A stretch of 64,000 bases of DNA, from assembly GCF_900009145.1 (NCBI RefSeq), contig NZ_LN889782.1, positions 1,018,311 through 1,082,310 of the forward strand, read 5' to 3'. The notes under the pieces were generated by a model that was not told the origin of the DNA, ran no database searches, and was given only the letters and a program-made list of their open reading frames with translations. The DNA comes from Planktothrix tepida PCC 9214 (GTDB taxonomy: Bacteria > Cyanobacteriota > Cyanobacteriia > Cyanobacteriales > Microcoleaceae). Position 1 is the first letter of the stretch. Each line of letters begins with the position of its first letter. Positions 28,423 through 38,121 of the stretch are shown in pieces. Position numbers and translations under genes: made by a program.

Positions 28423-30678
28423 TCATCCTACTGAAATAATTCGGGCTAGGAAGAATGCCCAGGTTGTAGCAATTCCTCCTAAGAGGTAGTGAGCTACACC
28501 AACCGCACGACCTTGAGTAATACTCAGAGCACGAGGTTGAATTGATGGGGCTACTTTCAGCTTATTATGAGCCCAAACAATGGACTCAATCAATTCTTGC
28601 CAGTAGCCACGGCCACTGAACAGGAACATTAAGCTGAACGCCCAGACGAAGTGGGCACCCAAGAACAACAGACCGTAGGCAGAAAGGGCTGACCCATAGG
28701 AAGTGATCACCTGAGCAGCTTGCGCCCACAGGAAATCACGCAGCCATCCATTAATCGTAATGGCGCTTTGGGCAAAGTTGCCATTGGTGATGTGAGAAAT
28801 AGTGCCGTCCGCACCAACTGTTCCCCACACATCGGATTGCATCTTCCAGCTAAAGTGGAAAATCACGATGGAGAGAGAGTTGTACATCCAGAACAGACCG
28901 AGGAAAACGTGATCCCAGCCAGAAACTTGGCAAGTACCACCCCGACCCGGGCCGTCACACGGGAAGCGGAAACCTAATTCACTCTTATCGGGAATCAGGC
29001 GAGAGCTACGGGCGAATAAAACGCCTTTAAGCAGAATTAAAACCGTAACGTGAATCGTGAAGGCATGGATATGGTGAACCATGAAGTCCGCCGTACCTAA
29101 CACGATGGGCATCATTGCCACTTTGCCACCGACGGCAACAACATCGCCGCCGAACACTGGACTTACACTGGCTAAAGCATGGGGAGCAGTGCTACCGGGT
29201 GCTAAAGCATGAATGTGTTGAATCCATTGGGCAAACACAGGTTGGAGTTGAATGCCTGTATCGGAGAACATATCTTGGGGACGACCAAACGCCCGCATGG
29301 TGTCGTTATGGACGTACAAGCCGAAGCTGTGGAAGCCCAAGAAGATACAGACCCAGTTCAGGTGGGAGATAATTGCATCGCGGTGACGAAGCACACGATC
29401 GAGCAAGTTGTTGACATTGTTAGCCGGAACGTAATCGCGCACCATAAAGATGGCAGCGTGAGCGCCCGCACCCACAATCAGGAAGCCACCAATCCACACA
29501 TGATGCGTGAACAGAGACAACTGCGTGGGGTAATCCGTCGCAATGTAAGGATAGGGAGGCATTGAGTACATGTGGTGAGCCACAATGATGCTCAAAGAAC
29601 CCATCAATGCGAGGTTAATCGCCAACTGAGCGTGCCAAGAGGTGGTCAGGATTTCGTAGAGTCCTTTGTGGCCTTCTCCAGTGAAGGGGCCTTTATGGGC
29701 TTCTAAGATTTCCTTCATGCTGTGACCAATGCCCCAGTTTGTCCGGTACATATGGCCAGCAATGATGAACAGGACTGCCAGCGCCAGGTGATGGTGTGCG
29801 GTATCAGATAACCACAGACCGCCTGTTTGTGGGTTTAATCCCCCTTTGAAGGTTAAGAAGTCAGCATAGACTCCCCAATTCAAGGTAAAGAAAGGAGTTA
29901 ATCCTTCTTTAAAGCTGGGATACAGTTCTGCCATCAGGTTGGGGTTGAGGATGAATTCATGGGGTAAAGGAATATCCTTCGCCGCCACTCCCGCATCCAG
30001 CAGTTTGTTCACGGGTAAGGACACATGAATTTGATGTCCTGCCCATCCCAAGGAACCCAGACCCAACAGACCAGCTAAGTGGTGGTTCATCATCGACTCC
30101 ACATTCTGGAACCATTCCAGTTTGGGAGCGCGTTTGTGATAGTGGAACCAACCAGCAAACAGCATCAAACCTGCCATTACCAGCGCACCAATAGCGGTGC
30201 AGTAAAGCTGGAATGTGTTGGTAAAACCAGAAGCTCGCCACAGTTGGAATAATCCAGAGGTAATCTGAATTCCGTGGAAGCCACCGCCCACATCACCGTT
30301 TAAAATTTCTTGGCCGAAAATTGGCCATACAACTTGAGCGCTGGGCTTAATCCCCGTAGGGTTAGCCAGCCAAGCTTCGTAGTTTGAAAACTTAGCACCG
30401 TGGAAGTAGGCGCCACTTAACCAGATAAAGATCACGGCTAAATGGCCGAAATGGGCGCTAAAGATTTTACGCGAAATATCTTCTAAATCGCTGGTATGAC
30501 TATCGAAGTCGTGAGCGTCGGCGTGGAGGTTCCAAATCCAAGTGGTTGTACTTGGCCCTTTGGCTAAGTCACGGCGGAAATGTCCAGGTTTAGACCATCT
30601 TTCAAAAGAGGTAGGAACCGGATCGTTGCTAACCGTAACTTTTACTTTTGCCTCACGCTCTGGAGGACTGATTGTCAT
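28423..30678 (-). CDS. psaA: Photosystem I core protein PsaA (P700 apoprotein A1)
   Basis: 751 residues, full length, starting [16 protein letters not shown] and preceded on the minus strand by GAGGAG-like sequence. It is the partner of PsaB in the PSI reaction centre. The FX-binding loop [18 protein letters not shown] supplies two of the four Cys ligands. It is first in the psaAB operon; a long noncoding region upstream (30679-31339) probably contains its light-regulated promoters and 5' leader. Sequence and length look normal. Confidence 0.99.
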   Translation of the reverse strand: MTISPPEREAKVKVTVSNDPVPTSFERWSKPGHFRRDLAKGPSTTTWIWNLHADAHDFDSHTSDLEDISRKIFSAHFGHLAVIFIWLSGAYFHGAKFSNYEAWLANPTGIKPSAQVVWPIFGQEILNGDVGGGFHGIQITSGLFQLWRASGFTNTFQLYCTAIGALVMAGLMLFAGWFHYHKRAPKLEWFQNVESMMNHHLAGLLGLGSLGWAGHQIHVSLPVNKLLDAGVAAKDIPLPHEFILNPNLMAELYPSFKEGLTPFFTLNWGVYADFLTFKGGLNPQTGGLWLSDTAHHHLALAVLFIIAGHMYRTNWGIGHSMKEILEAHKGPFTGEGHKGLYEILTTSWHAQLAINLALMGSLSIIVAHHMYSMPPYPYIATDYPTQLSLFTHHVWIGGFLIVGAGAHAAIFMVRDYVPANNVNNLLDRVLRHRDAIISHLNWVCIFLGFHSFGLYVHNDTMRAFGRPQDMFSDTGIQLQPVFAQWIQHIHALAPGSTAPHALASVSPVFGGDVVAVGGKVAMMPIVLGTADFMVHHIHAFTIHVTVLILLKGVLFARSSRLIPDKSELGFRFPCDGPGRGGTCQVSGWDHVFLGLFWMYNSLSIVIFHFSWKMQSDVWGTVGADGTISHITNGNFAQSAITINGWLRDFLWAQAAQVITSYGSALSAYGLLFLGAHFVWAFSLMFLFSGRGYWQELIESIVWAHNKLKVAPSIQPRALSITQGRAVGVAHYLLGGIATTWAFFLARIISVG

Positions 30679-31339
30679 TTAGACTCTCCTCGACCTGTGA
30701 CAAAAAATAAGTAACGTTGCAGATTTTGACAGAAGTTATACCCCTTTTTCAAAATCCTTCACAAAAGTTAGCGTTTCGTACAATTGTTTCATAGATAAAT
30801 TTCTATGAGACGATTTATTCAGGTTTATACCTGAACCTAAGACCAACCTTTGTTCGGGGGCAACAAGACACCCTTGTAGTTGCCATAAGGCTTTTTTATT
30901 TTTATTTCAACAGCAACGCCCAACTCAAAGCCTTACTATGTAAGGGCTTCCCTGTGCAGTCGCTGTTGTCTTTAAATGATATATCATCTTTCTGAATCTG
31001 GGGGGAATGACTTGGTAACAATAATTAAAATTCACTCAGATTCTCTCATGATCATCCATTTAGCGTTCACAACACTTTAAAAAAGTCAAACCCTTCTGGG
31101 TAAATGTTACAAAACTTAAAATTTCTCCGACGGTCAAATTTTAGGGTAGGGTAGCAGAGGATAGTGAACAGCAACCTGTGATTCCTTCAGTGATCAAAGT
31201 TACAAAATGTTGCTGATGTTTCAGAAATTAGAAACATCATCTTCCCGAATTCCTCAAGGAACTGCAAATCGCAATGAACCCCCAGAACTGACGGATCAAG
31301 GTTGACTGCCATTGGCCGATCATTCTCAATGGAAGAGTT
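30679..31339. other. psaA upstream region with an array of hairpins
   Basis: A 661-bp noncoding region separates divergent psaA and the lipoprotein gene. Four hairpins follow in series: 30789-30808 (TCATAGA/TCTATGA), 30818-30835 (TTCAGGT/ACCTGAA), 30859-30884 (GGCAAC/GTTGCC, then AAGGCTTTTTT on the plus strand) and 30908-30968 (CAACAGC/GCTGTTG enclosing AAGCC-TTAC/GTAA-GGGCTT). A perfect 12-bp palindrome, ATGATATATCAT, is at 30976-30987. These could belong to the psaA leader (minus strand) or to a small plus-strand RNA ending at the T run near 30897. I cannot assign promoters with confidence. Confidence 0.5.
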
Positions 31340-32974
31340 ATGGACAAAACTGGATTAGGGTTTCTGCACAGGATTAACCTGTTAAAGCTTCTGCTTCAGG
31401 GGTGGACAACAATTAAAACCCCACTGGCTACCTTATTAGCGGTATTAATAATAGTAACGATGGTTGGATGCGGTAATTCTGCGGTTGCGCCCCAGAGTTC
31501 TCCACCCCTGAACCTGACCCCATCCACCGAACCCATTGGGGACGTTTCACCACCCAAACTGATCCAAAAACTTCATCAAGCTCTCGATACTTACCAGCCT
31601 CAAGTCAGTATTCTCAACCCCAAACCGGACGCGATTATCGAAGACGATACGATTAATCTGCAACTTCAGGTTCAAGGTTTACCCCTCTTCAAAGACCCGA
31701 AATCCGGTTTGGGGCCACATTTACAGGTGATCCTCGATAACCAACCGAATATCGATATTTACGATATTTCTACTCCCATCACCTTCTCCAATTTAGACCC
31801 CGGAACCCATACCCTCCGGGTCTTTGCCACCTATCCTTGGAACGAAAGCTATAAAAATGAAGGGTCTTTTGCCCAAACCACCTTTCATATCTTTACAAAA
31901 ACCGATCTTGATTATCCTAACCCAGATCTCCCCTTACTCACCTATAATCGCCCACAAGGGGAATATGGTGCAGAACCAATTTTACTCGACTTTTATCTTA
32001 GCAATGCCCCTCTGCATCTGGTCGCCCAAGAAGACCCTACAGATGAAATTGTAGATTGGAAAATTCGGATTACCGTTAACGGCGAAAGCTTCACCACCAA
32101 TCAATGGCAACCCTTATATTTAAAAGGATTTAAACCGGGTAAAAACTGGGTACAAATTGAATATCTGGATGAAAATGGTAACCTTGTTGACAACGTTTTT
32201 AATAAAACAGCCCGTGTCATTACTTATAATCCCAAACTCAATAATACCCTTTCCCAACTGATTCAAGGAAAATTATCCTGGGTAGACGTTAAGGGAATGG
32301 TTAATCCTAATGCTAACCCAGAAGATGTGATTGAACCTTCTGAACCTGAAGTCATTCCCTCTGTAGAACCTACTTCAGAACCAGAAGAAATTGCTCCACC
32401 TGTTGAAGAACCTATTTCTGAATCTCAAGATTCTATTTCCGAACCGGAAGAGATTTCTCCTGTTATAGAAGAAACACCTTCTCAGGTAGAAAATTCTATT
32501 CCAGAACCGGAAGAAATTTCTCCACCTGTAGAAGAAACACCTTCTCAAGTAGAAAATTCTATTCCAGAAGCTGAACAGATTCCATCAGAAATCATAGAAC
32601 CTGAACAACTTCCTATAGAACCTGTAGTATCGGGAACCCAAACCGAAGAAATCACACCCGAAGCTGCTAAGACTCAAGCGGATATTCCTTCTCAACCGTT
32701 AGTTTCTCCTGAACCTCAACCTAACAAATTCGGTGGATTTTTAAGCCGTTTCCGTCTTCCTTTCTTAAATTCCATTTCAGTAAAATTTAACCCTCCGACT
32801 CCGCCAACAACTTTACCTGAAATTGTTGATCAAGTTCCTATTCCAGAACCCGTTACCGAACTACAACCCGGAGAAACCCCTAACCTAATTGAAGATTCAA
32901 CCCTTCCAGTTGATTCTGAAACTGAAGTTTCTAAACCTGAATCAACCGTTGAATCTGAAATGATCCCAGAATAA
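31340..32974 (+). CDS. Putative lipoprotein with Pro/Glu-rich repeat tail
   Basis: 544 residues. A long hydrophobic signal segment (~26-43, TPLATLLAVLIIVT) ends in a lipobox MVGC with Cys44, so it is probably a lipid-anchored exported protein. Residues ~75-310 form a beta-rich domain (VSILNPKPDAIIEDDTINLQL, LDNQPNIDIYDISTP, TFHIFTKTD) similar in style to carbohydrate- or adhesion-type beta sandwiches. From ~330 on it is dominated by Pro, Glu and Ser, with a 21-residue repeat encoded twice in tandem at 32449-32574. A short basic segment (FGGFLSRFRLPFLNSISVKF, ~472-491) interrupts this tail. Function unknown. Confidence 0.8.
   Translation: MDKTGLGFLHRINLLKLLLQGWTTIKTPLATLLAVLIIVTMVGCGNSAVAPQSSPPLNLTPSTEPIGDVSPPKLIQKLHQALDTYQPQVSILNPKPDAIIEDDTINLQLQVQGLPLFKDPKSGLGPHLQVILDNQPNIDIYDISTPITFSNLDPGTHTLRVFATYPWNESYKNEGSFAQTTFHIFTKTDLDYPNPDLPLLTYNRPQGEYGAEPILLDFYLSNAPLHLVAQEDPTDEIVDWKIRITVNGESFTTNQWQPLYLKGFKPGKNWVQIEYLDENGNLVDNVFNKTARVITYNPKLNNTLSQLIQGKLSWVDVKGMVNPNANPEDVIEPSEPEVIPSVEPTSEPEEIAPPVEEPISESQDSISEPEEISPVIEETPSQVENSIPEPEEISPPVEETPSQVENSIPEAEQIPSEIIEPEQLPIEPVVSGTQTEEITPEAAKTQADIPSQPLVSPEPQPNKFGGFLSRFRLPFLNSISVKFNPPTPPTTLPEIVDQVPIPEPVTELQPGETPNLIEDSTLPVDSETEVSKPESTVESEMIPE
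32449..32574 (+). repeat. Two 63-bp tandem repeats inside the lipoprotein gene
   Basis: Two in-frame 21-codon units with the pattern EEIS-P-x-x-EETPSQVENSIPE-x. The copies differ at only a few bases, consistent with recent duplication within the disordered tail. Confidence 0.85.
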
Positions 32975-33127
32975 AGCCTTAATAGAGGCTAACAGATAAC
33001 TTGGATTTCACTGATTTCTAAAAATCCATTAACCTAAAACCAGGTTTTTGTCTAAATTATGCTAATCGGTGAAATCCTTTTAATTTGTTGAAGTTCGCGT
33101 TTTTCTAAGATAAATTTATCCTGCATT

Positions 33128-34060
33128 ATGGTTTATAATCCTGAATTTGTTCCTGAGAAAAAATCCTATACTTGGCAAGGATATCAATGTTTATATGAAT
33201 ATTATCCTGGGATTAACCCGATTAACAATAATGAATCTGCTTTATTATTAATTCATCCGATAGGTGTAGGATTATCGGGAAAATTTTGGCACCGATTTTG
33301 CCAAGAAGGGCGAAAAAAAGGGTTAAATCATGATATTTATAACCCAGATTTAATCGGTTGTGGTAATTCTCAAATGCCTAGGTTAGCTTATTATCCTGAA
33401 GATTGGGCAGCACAAGTTAATTGTTTTTTACATAATATTATTGAAAAACCTGTTATTATCTTAGTACAAGGCGCATTATTACCCGTTGCGATCGCCCTGA
33501 TTCAACTTCAAAAGAATTCTAATTCTAACTTAATCAAGGGGTTAATTTTATCTGGCCCTCCCGCATGGCGAGTGATGACCGAACCTCGTTCAGAACAACA
33601 ACAAAAACTCACCTGGAACCTATTTTTTGATTCTCCTATCGGTAATTTATTTTGGTTGTATGCTCGTCGTCGTCAGTTTATCGAATCTTTCTCCATTCGT
33701 CAACTCTTTGCAAAAGCAGAAGATGTTGATCAAAATTGGTTAGACTTGTTAGAACAAGGAGCAAAAAATGATAATAGTCGTTATGCAGTTTATTCCTTTT
33801 TAGCTGGATTTTGGAGACAAAATTATACGGATATCATGGCAGAAATTTCGATTCCTACCTTAGCCGTTTTTGGAACAACTGCATCAAGTATTAGTCGGAG
33901 TGGATTCTCGGAAACCCCAGAACAACGGTGTCAACTTTATGAAACAGGTTGGAAAAATTGTCAATCTGCTATGATTTCAGGACGCAATGTTTTACCCTAC
34001 GAATCAACAGCAGAATTTGTTGAAGTGGTTGGAAAATTTATCAACGATTTGGGTTTATGA
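33128..34060 (+). CDS. Alpha/beta-hydrolase fold protein with a degenerate nucleophile elbow
   Basis: 310 residues. The alpha/beta-hydrolase core is visible: LLLIHPIGVGLSGKFW with the oxyanion-type HP-G motif (~39-54), DLIGCGNSQMP (~76-86), the nucleophile-elbow strand, and late PTLAVFGTT (~244-252). At the elbow, where Gly-x-Ser-x-Gly is expected, the sequence is VQGALLP (about residues 113-119), so the catalytic Ser is missing. Either the family uses another residue or it is non-enzymatic. Similar proteins occur in many cyanobacteria. Its end overlaps the convergent permease gene by a few bases. Confidence 0.82.
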   Translation: MVYNPEFVPEKKSYTWQGYQCLYEYYPGINPINNNESALLLIHPIGVGLSGKFWHRFCQEGRKKGLNHDIYNPDLIGCGNSQMPRLAYYPEDWAAQVNCFLHNIIEKPVIILVQGALLPVAIALIQLQKNSNSNLIKGLILSGPPAWRVMTEPRSEQQQKLTWNLFFDSPIGNLFWLYARRRQFIESFSIRQLFAKAEDVDQNWLDLLEQGAKNDNSRYAVYSFLAGFWRQNYTDIMAEISIPTLAVFGTTASSISRSGFSETPEQRCQLYETGWKNCQSAMISGRNVLPYESTAEFVEVVGKFINDLGL

Positions 34061-35728
34061 ACGATGGGATTGAGCGATTTTTAAACTTAAGAAAATCACG
34101 GGAATAATCCCAACTGCAACAATAGCTAATGCGGGTGCTGCGGCTTCGGATAATCGTTCATCTGAGGCTAAGTTATAAACTCGAATGGCGAGGGTATCAA
34201 AATTAAACGGACGGATAACTAATGTAGCGGATAATTCTTTCATTACATCCACAAAGGTTAACATTCCGGCGGTTAATAATCCACTCAACATCATTGGGGT
34301 ATGAACTTTAATTAATGTTCGAGTTGCGCCATAGCCTAAACTGCGGGCGGCTTCATCTAAATTCGGTTTAATTTTATTTAAACTTGATTCTACCGCTCCT
34401 AAAGAAACTGCTAAAAATCGAACTAAATAAGCATAAATTAAAGCCATAATGGTTCCACTAAATAACAATCCAGTTGCTATACCAAAGGTAGACTTCATCA
34501 ACGCATCAATAGCATTATCTAATCGACCAATCGGAATTAAAATACCAACTGCAATGACTGAACCGGGAACTGCATAACCCATGGCTGCAATCCGGGTGGA
34601 TAATCGCATTAAAGCATTAGAATTTAACCGGACGCCATAAGCCATTATTAAAGCAATTAGAACGGCTAAAAGACCGCTAATAGTTGCTAAAGTTAAACTA
34701 TGTAAGGCATAATTCCAAAATTCTGAATTGAAAAGGGTGTCTAAATTTTCTAAGGTCATCTTTAATAAAAGACCACTGGGAATTAAAAAACCAAAGGTCA
34801 TCGGGATTAAACAAACAATACAAGCTAATATAGCGCGTAGTTTTTTAAGTTTAAATTGGTTTAAAGATTGAAATCGATTTCCAGTTTGATAATATTTTGC
34901 TTGTCGCCGTGACCAAGTTTCAACTAAAATTAATCCTAAAATAAATAACATTAAAACGGCTGCTAATTGAGAAGCTGCAATTCGTTCTCCCATACCAAAC
35001 CAAGTTCGATAAATACCTGTTGTAAAGGTATCTACTCCAAAATATTGAACGGTTCCAAAATCATTCAAAGTTTCCATTAAGGCTAATGCTAACCCCGCCA
35101 TAATTGACGGACGAGCTAAGGGTAAAGCAATTGAATAGAAACTTTTCCAAGGACTACAACCGAGGGAACGACTAGCCTCCAAGGTGCAGGTTGATTGTTC
35201 TAAAAAAGCAACTCTGGTTAATAAATAAACGTAGGGATATAACGTTAAAGATAATAAAAAAATTGCCCCCCAAACTGAACGAATATCAGGAAACCAATAC
35301 TCATCAATACTATTCCATCCGAAGGTATCCCGCAGCAGGGTTTGTACCGGGCCATAAAAATCTAACCATTCGGTGTACACATAGGCGAGAATATAAGCTG
35401 GCGCGGCTAAGGGAAGTAACAACCCCCATTCAAACAAGCGACTCCCCGGAAACCGACACATCGTTACTAACCAAGCACTACTGACTCCTAGCAATAACAC
35501 CCCGATACCAACGCCAAAGATTAGCAATAAGGAGTTGAGGATATAACCAGGTAGAACCGTTGCAGCTAAATGGTTCCAGACCGCAGCAGAATTGGTGAAA
35601 ATACTGCTTAATACAAATAATACCGGAGTGGCGATTAAAATTGCGATCGCCATAACAAACAAAGTCCAAACGTCCAGACTCAAGCTCCGAAAGGCTTTTA
35701 TCAAAGACTCCAATGGGGATAAGAACAC
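34055..35728 (-). CDS. futB: Ferric iron ABC transporter permease, two fused domains (FutB/FbpB-like)
   Basis: 557 residues with about twelve hydrophobic helices in two homologous permease halves (~1-280 and ~290-557). Both halves carry the cytoplasmic EAA loop: LEASRSLGCSPWKSFYSIALP in the first and DEAARSLGYGATRTLIKVHTP in the second, which contact the ATPase. Double-permease architecture is characteristic of FbpB/FutB-type Fe3+ importers and related spermidine/thiamine systems. The ATPase gene is divergent across ~135 bp. No periplasmic binding protein (FutA) is present in the window. Iron is the best guess for substrate; thiamine or another cation is possible. Confidence 0.85.
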   Translation of the reverse strand: MFLSPLESLIKAFRSLSLDVWTLFVMAIAILIATPVLFVLSSIFTNSAAVWNHLAATVLPGYILNSLLLIFGVGIGVLLLGVSSAWLVTMCRFPGSRLFEWGLLLPLAAPAYILAYVYTEWLDFYGPVQTLLRDTFGWNSIDEYWFPDIRSVWGAIFLLSLTLYPYVYLLTRVAFLEQSTCTLEASRSLGCSPWKSFYSIALPLARPSIMAGLALALMETLNDFGTVQYFGVDTFTTGIYRTWFGMGERIAASQLAAVLMLFILGLILVETWSRRQAKYYQTGNRFQSLNQFKLKKLRAILACIVCLIPMTFGFLIPSGLLLKMTLENLDTLFNSEFWNYALHSLTLATISGLLAVLIALIMAYGVRLNSNALMRLSTRIAAMGYAVPGSVIAVGILIPIGRLDNAIDALMKSTFGIATGLLFSGTIMALIYAYLVRFLAVSLGAVESSLNKIKPNLDEAARSLGYGATRTLIKVHTPMMLSGLLTAGMLTFVDVMKELSATLVIRPFNFDTLAIRVYNLASDERLSEAAAPALAIVAVGIIPVIFLSLKIAQSHRS

Positions 35729-35863
35729 CTGGAAGCACTCCCAAAAATTTAATCAAGTCTTAGTGAGAATATATCCTAAAAAGGGGGTATAATCAGAATT
35801 ATGTTTCTGAATATAAGTTTCAACAATGGTGTTGAACTGTAAGCTCTATTGATTTTTGTAAAG

Positions 35864-36952
35864 ATGATTCAATCTGTGATTCTGCATTTAGAGGATGTCG
35901 GGAAACAGTTTCCCCGAAGCCAGACACCAGCCGTTCAAGCCGTTAACCTGAAGTTACATGAAGGGGATATTTTAGGATTGTTAGGCCCCTCTGGATGTGG
36001 GAAAACCACATTATTGCGAATGATTGCTGGATTTGAACAGCCAGATACGGGAACAATTGCTTTAGCGGGTCGAGAAGTGGCTGGGTTAGATTATTGGATA
36101 CCGCCAGAACAGCGAGACGTCGGGATGGTGTTTCAAGATTATGCGTTATTTCCCCATTTAACCGTTGAAAAAAATATTGCTTTTGGTTTAAAAAATAGTA
36201 AGAAAAAATCCAGTTTAGGGATTCAAAGACGGGTCGCTGAAGTTTTAGAATTAGTTGGGTTATCGGGTTATGAAAAACGCTATCCCCATGAAATTTCAGG
36301 GGGACAACAACAACGAGTTGCTTTAGCTCGTGCTTTAGCTCCCCATCCGGCTTTAGTTTTATTAGATGAACCCTTAAGTAATTTAGATGTTCAAGTTCGT
36401 TTAAGATTGCGACAGGAATTACGGGATATTTTAAAAATAGCAGGAACTACCGCAATTTTTGTGACCCATGATCAAGAAGAAGCTTTATCGATTTCTGATT
36501 GGGTAGCGGTGATGCGAGAAGGACGCTTAGAACAGTTTGGTACACCGGAAACTATTTATCAGCAACCTGCGTCTCGGTTTGTTGCAGAATTTGTCACCCA
36601 AGCGAATTTTATTCCTGCTAAACGTCGAGGAGATTTTTGGGAAACGGAAGTGGGTTGTTTTGCAATTAACCCCTATCTGGTGGATGCTGTTACTCCTGAT
36701 TGGGAGCAATTAGACCGAGTAGAATTAATGGTACGACAAGAAGATTTTATTCTTAAACCTGATGATAACGCGCCTGTTGTCATTCGCGATCGTCAATTTC
36801 TCGGACGAGAAAATCATTATAGTTTACAGGTTCCTTCTGGACGGGAACTCATCGCCAGAACCAGTGCGACAACGGCTTTACCTGTGGGAATGCGGGTGAA
36901 AATCTCTGTACCTGAAAATGCTTTACGAGTCTTTCCCAGTCGGAGAAATTAG
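35864..36952 (+). CDS. futC: ABC transporter ATP-binding protein, FutC/FbpC-like
   Basis: About 362 residues from ATG 35864 (MIQSVILHLEDVG); an upstream TTG at 35849 is also open. It has Walker A GPSGCGKTTLLR, the signature ISGGQQQRVALARAL, Walker B LVLLDEPLSNLD and the switch His in FVTHDQEEALS. A C-terminal TOBE-type regulatory domain (~255-355, VMLVRQEDF-like) fits the iron-importer subfamily. It powers import with the divergent permease. The promoter region between the two genes (35729-35863) is AT-rich, and I could not identify a clear Fur box. Confidence 0.9.
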   Translation: MIQSVILHLEDVGKQFPRSQTPAVQAVNLKLHEGDILGLLGPSGCGKTTLLRMIAGFEQPDTGTIALAGREVAGLDYWIPPEQRDVGMVFQDYALFPHLTVEKNIAFGLKNSKKKSSLGIQRRVAEVLELVGLSGYEKRYPHEISGGQQQRVALARALAPHPALVLLDEPLSNLDVQVRLRLRQELRDILKIAGTTAIFVTHDQEEALSISDWVAVMREGRLEQFGTPETIYQQPASRFVAEFVTQANFIPAKRRGDFWETEVGCFAINPYLVDAVTPDWEQLDRVELMVRQEDFILKPDDNAPVVIRDRQFLGRENHYSLQVPSGRELIARTSATTALPVGMRVKISVPENALRVFPSRRN

Positions 36953-36961
36953 GTGGGGTTG

Positions 36962-36987
36962 ACAGTTGACCGTTGACGGTTAACTGT
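36962..36987 (+). terminator. Hairpin after futC built from TTGAC-type repeats
   Basis: ACAGTTGACCG pairs with CGGTTAACTGT (one G-T pair) around TTGA. The sequence belongs to a family of TTGAC(A/C)GTTGAC-like palindromes frequent in filamentous cyanobacteria. There is no T run after it, so a terminator role is tentative. Confidence 0.5.
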
Positions 36988-37044
36988 TAATAATTTGCTA
37001 GAATTAAAAGGGTGATCAATTACATTTGAACGGAGGCTATCAAT

Positions 37045-37341
37045 ATGTTATCAACGGATATGATAAAAGAATCCATGACCCAAAGAATTGAGAAAGTTGT
37101 TTCGATTTTAATGGAAGAGCGTCCTTTGTTTAAGGAGGATCTTAATTATTCTGAAATCGTTCAACATTTAGTTAAATTATTTGAAGAAAACTTACCTTTT
37201 GAAGAATTTAGTACAATGTCTGACACAGAATTAAAAGAGCATTGTAGTGGAATAATGTCCCTACAAATTTTAGCAAAAATTGGCGAAGATTTTACTCCTG
37301 AACAGATGGCTATTTTTGATGAAGCAATTAAACGTAAATAG
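37045..37341 (+). CDS. Putative antitoxin of a VapC pair (unclassified)
   Basis: 98 residues, acidic and helical, with a good Shine-Dalgarno (GGAGG at 37032-37036) eight bases before ATG. The sequence shows no AbrB, RHH or Phd signature that I recognise. It has an N-terminal helix (MIKESMTQRIEKVVSILMEE), a central LNYSEIVQHLVKLFEEN and a C-terminal IGEDFTPEQMAIFDEAIKRK. Its place six bases before an intact PIN toxin gene argues that it is the antitoxin. It could instead be a transcription-coupled accessory protein. Confidence 0.7.
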   Translation: MLSTDMIKESMTQRIEKVVSILMEERPLFKEDLNYSEIVQHLVKLFEENLPFEEFSTMSDTELKEHCSGIMSLQILAKIGEDFTPEQMAIFDEAIKRK

Positions 37342-37347
37342 ATAATT

Positions 37348-37749
37348 ATGATTTATTTATTAGATACTAATATCGTTTCTTTGGCTACTAAAAATAATCG
37401 TCAAATCAATAAAAAACTTGAGGATATTAAAGCTCAAAGAAAAAAGATCTGTATTAGCTGTATCACTTATTTTGAAATTAGGAGAGGATTTTTAGCGGTT
37501 GACTCACCGAAACAAAGGGAAAGATTTAATGGTTTTTGTCAAGATTATCAAATTATTTTATTAGATGATTTAGCAATTTTAGAGAAAGCAGCCGAAATTC
37601 ATGCTAATTTAAGGTTAAGAGGATTACCAATACAAACGGAAGATATTTTTATTGCTGCAACTGCTATTGTTAAGGGTTTAATTCTGGTTTCTAATGATAG
37701 TGATTTATTGAGAGTTGAGAGTTTAAGTTTAGAGAATTGGGTAGAGTGA
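37348..37749 (+). CDS. vapC: VapC-like PIN-domain toxin, intact
   Basis: 133 residues. Three of the four acidic residues of the PIN active site are clear: Asp6 in YLLDTNIVS, Glu43 in TYFEIRRG, and Asp in QTEDIFIAATAI (~99); the terminal SNDSDLLRV segment supplies the fourth. VapC toxins are Mg2+-dependent RNases that cut tRNA or rRNA, neutralised by their antitoxin. It starts six bases after the putative antitoxin stop. It looks complete, unlike the other two VapC-like genes in the window. Confidence 0.88.
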   Translation: MIYLLDTNIVSLATKNNRQINKKLEDIKAQRKKICISCITYFEIRRGFLAVDSPKQRERFNGFCQDYQIILLDDLAILEKAAEIHANLRLRGLPIQTEDIFIAATAIVKGLILVSNDSDLLRVESLSLENWVE

Positions 37750-37863
37750 TCAGTTTAAGATTTTTTTAGATGTTTTATATAGCGATCGCATCATCATTAG
37801 TGACCTACAAACAGCAATCTATGTTAAAATTACAATAGTAAAAAATATATAACTATTAGTTCA

Positions 37864-38121
37864 ATGGAAATTATTAAATTGTCAAGTCAAGGTCAAGTTA
37901 CTATTCCTCAAATCTTAAGAGATCAGTATCATTGGGAAACGGGTCAAGAATTAATTATAATTAATCTGGGTGATGGAATTTTATTAAAGCCTAAAAAAAC
38001 TTTTCCAGAAACAACATTAGATGAAGTTGCTGGATGTTTGAAGTATCAAGGAAAAGCCAAAACAATTGAAGAAATGGATCAAGCAATTGGTCAGGGAATA
38101 GAAGAATTATGGAATCGATGA
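37864..38121 (+). CDS. vapB: AbrB/MazE-type antitoxin (VapB)
   Basis: 85 residues. The N-terminal swapped-hairpin AbrB domain is clear: MEIIKLSSQGQVTIPQILRD then GQELIIINLGDGILLKPK. The C-terminal ~35 residues (LDEVAGCLKYQGKAKTIEEM) would wrap the toxin. It overlaps the following PIN gene by 13 bp, a typical toxin-antitoxin arrangement. It probably binds its own promoter. Its toxin gene is broken, so the antitoxin may be an orphan. Confidence 0.9.
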   Translation: MEIIKLSSQGQVTIPQILRDQYHWETGQELIIINLGDGILLKPKKTFPETTLDEVAGCLKYQGKAKTIEEMDQAIGQGIEELWNR

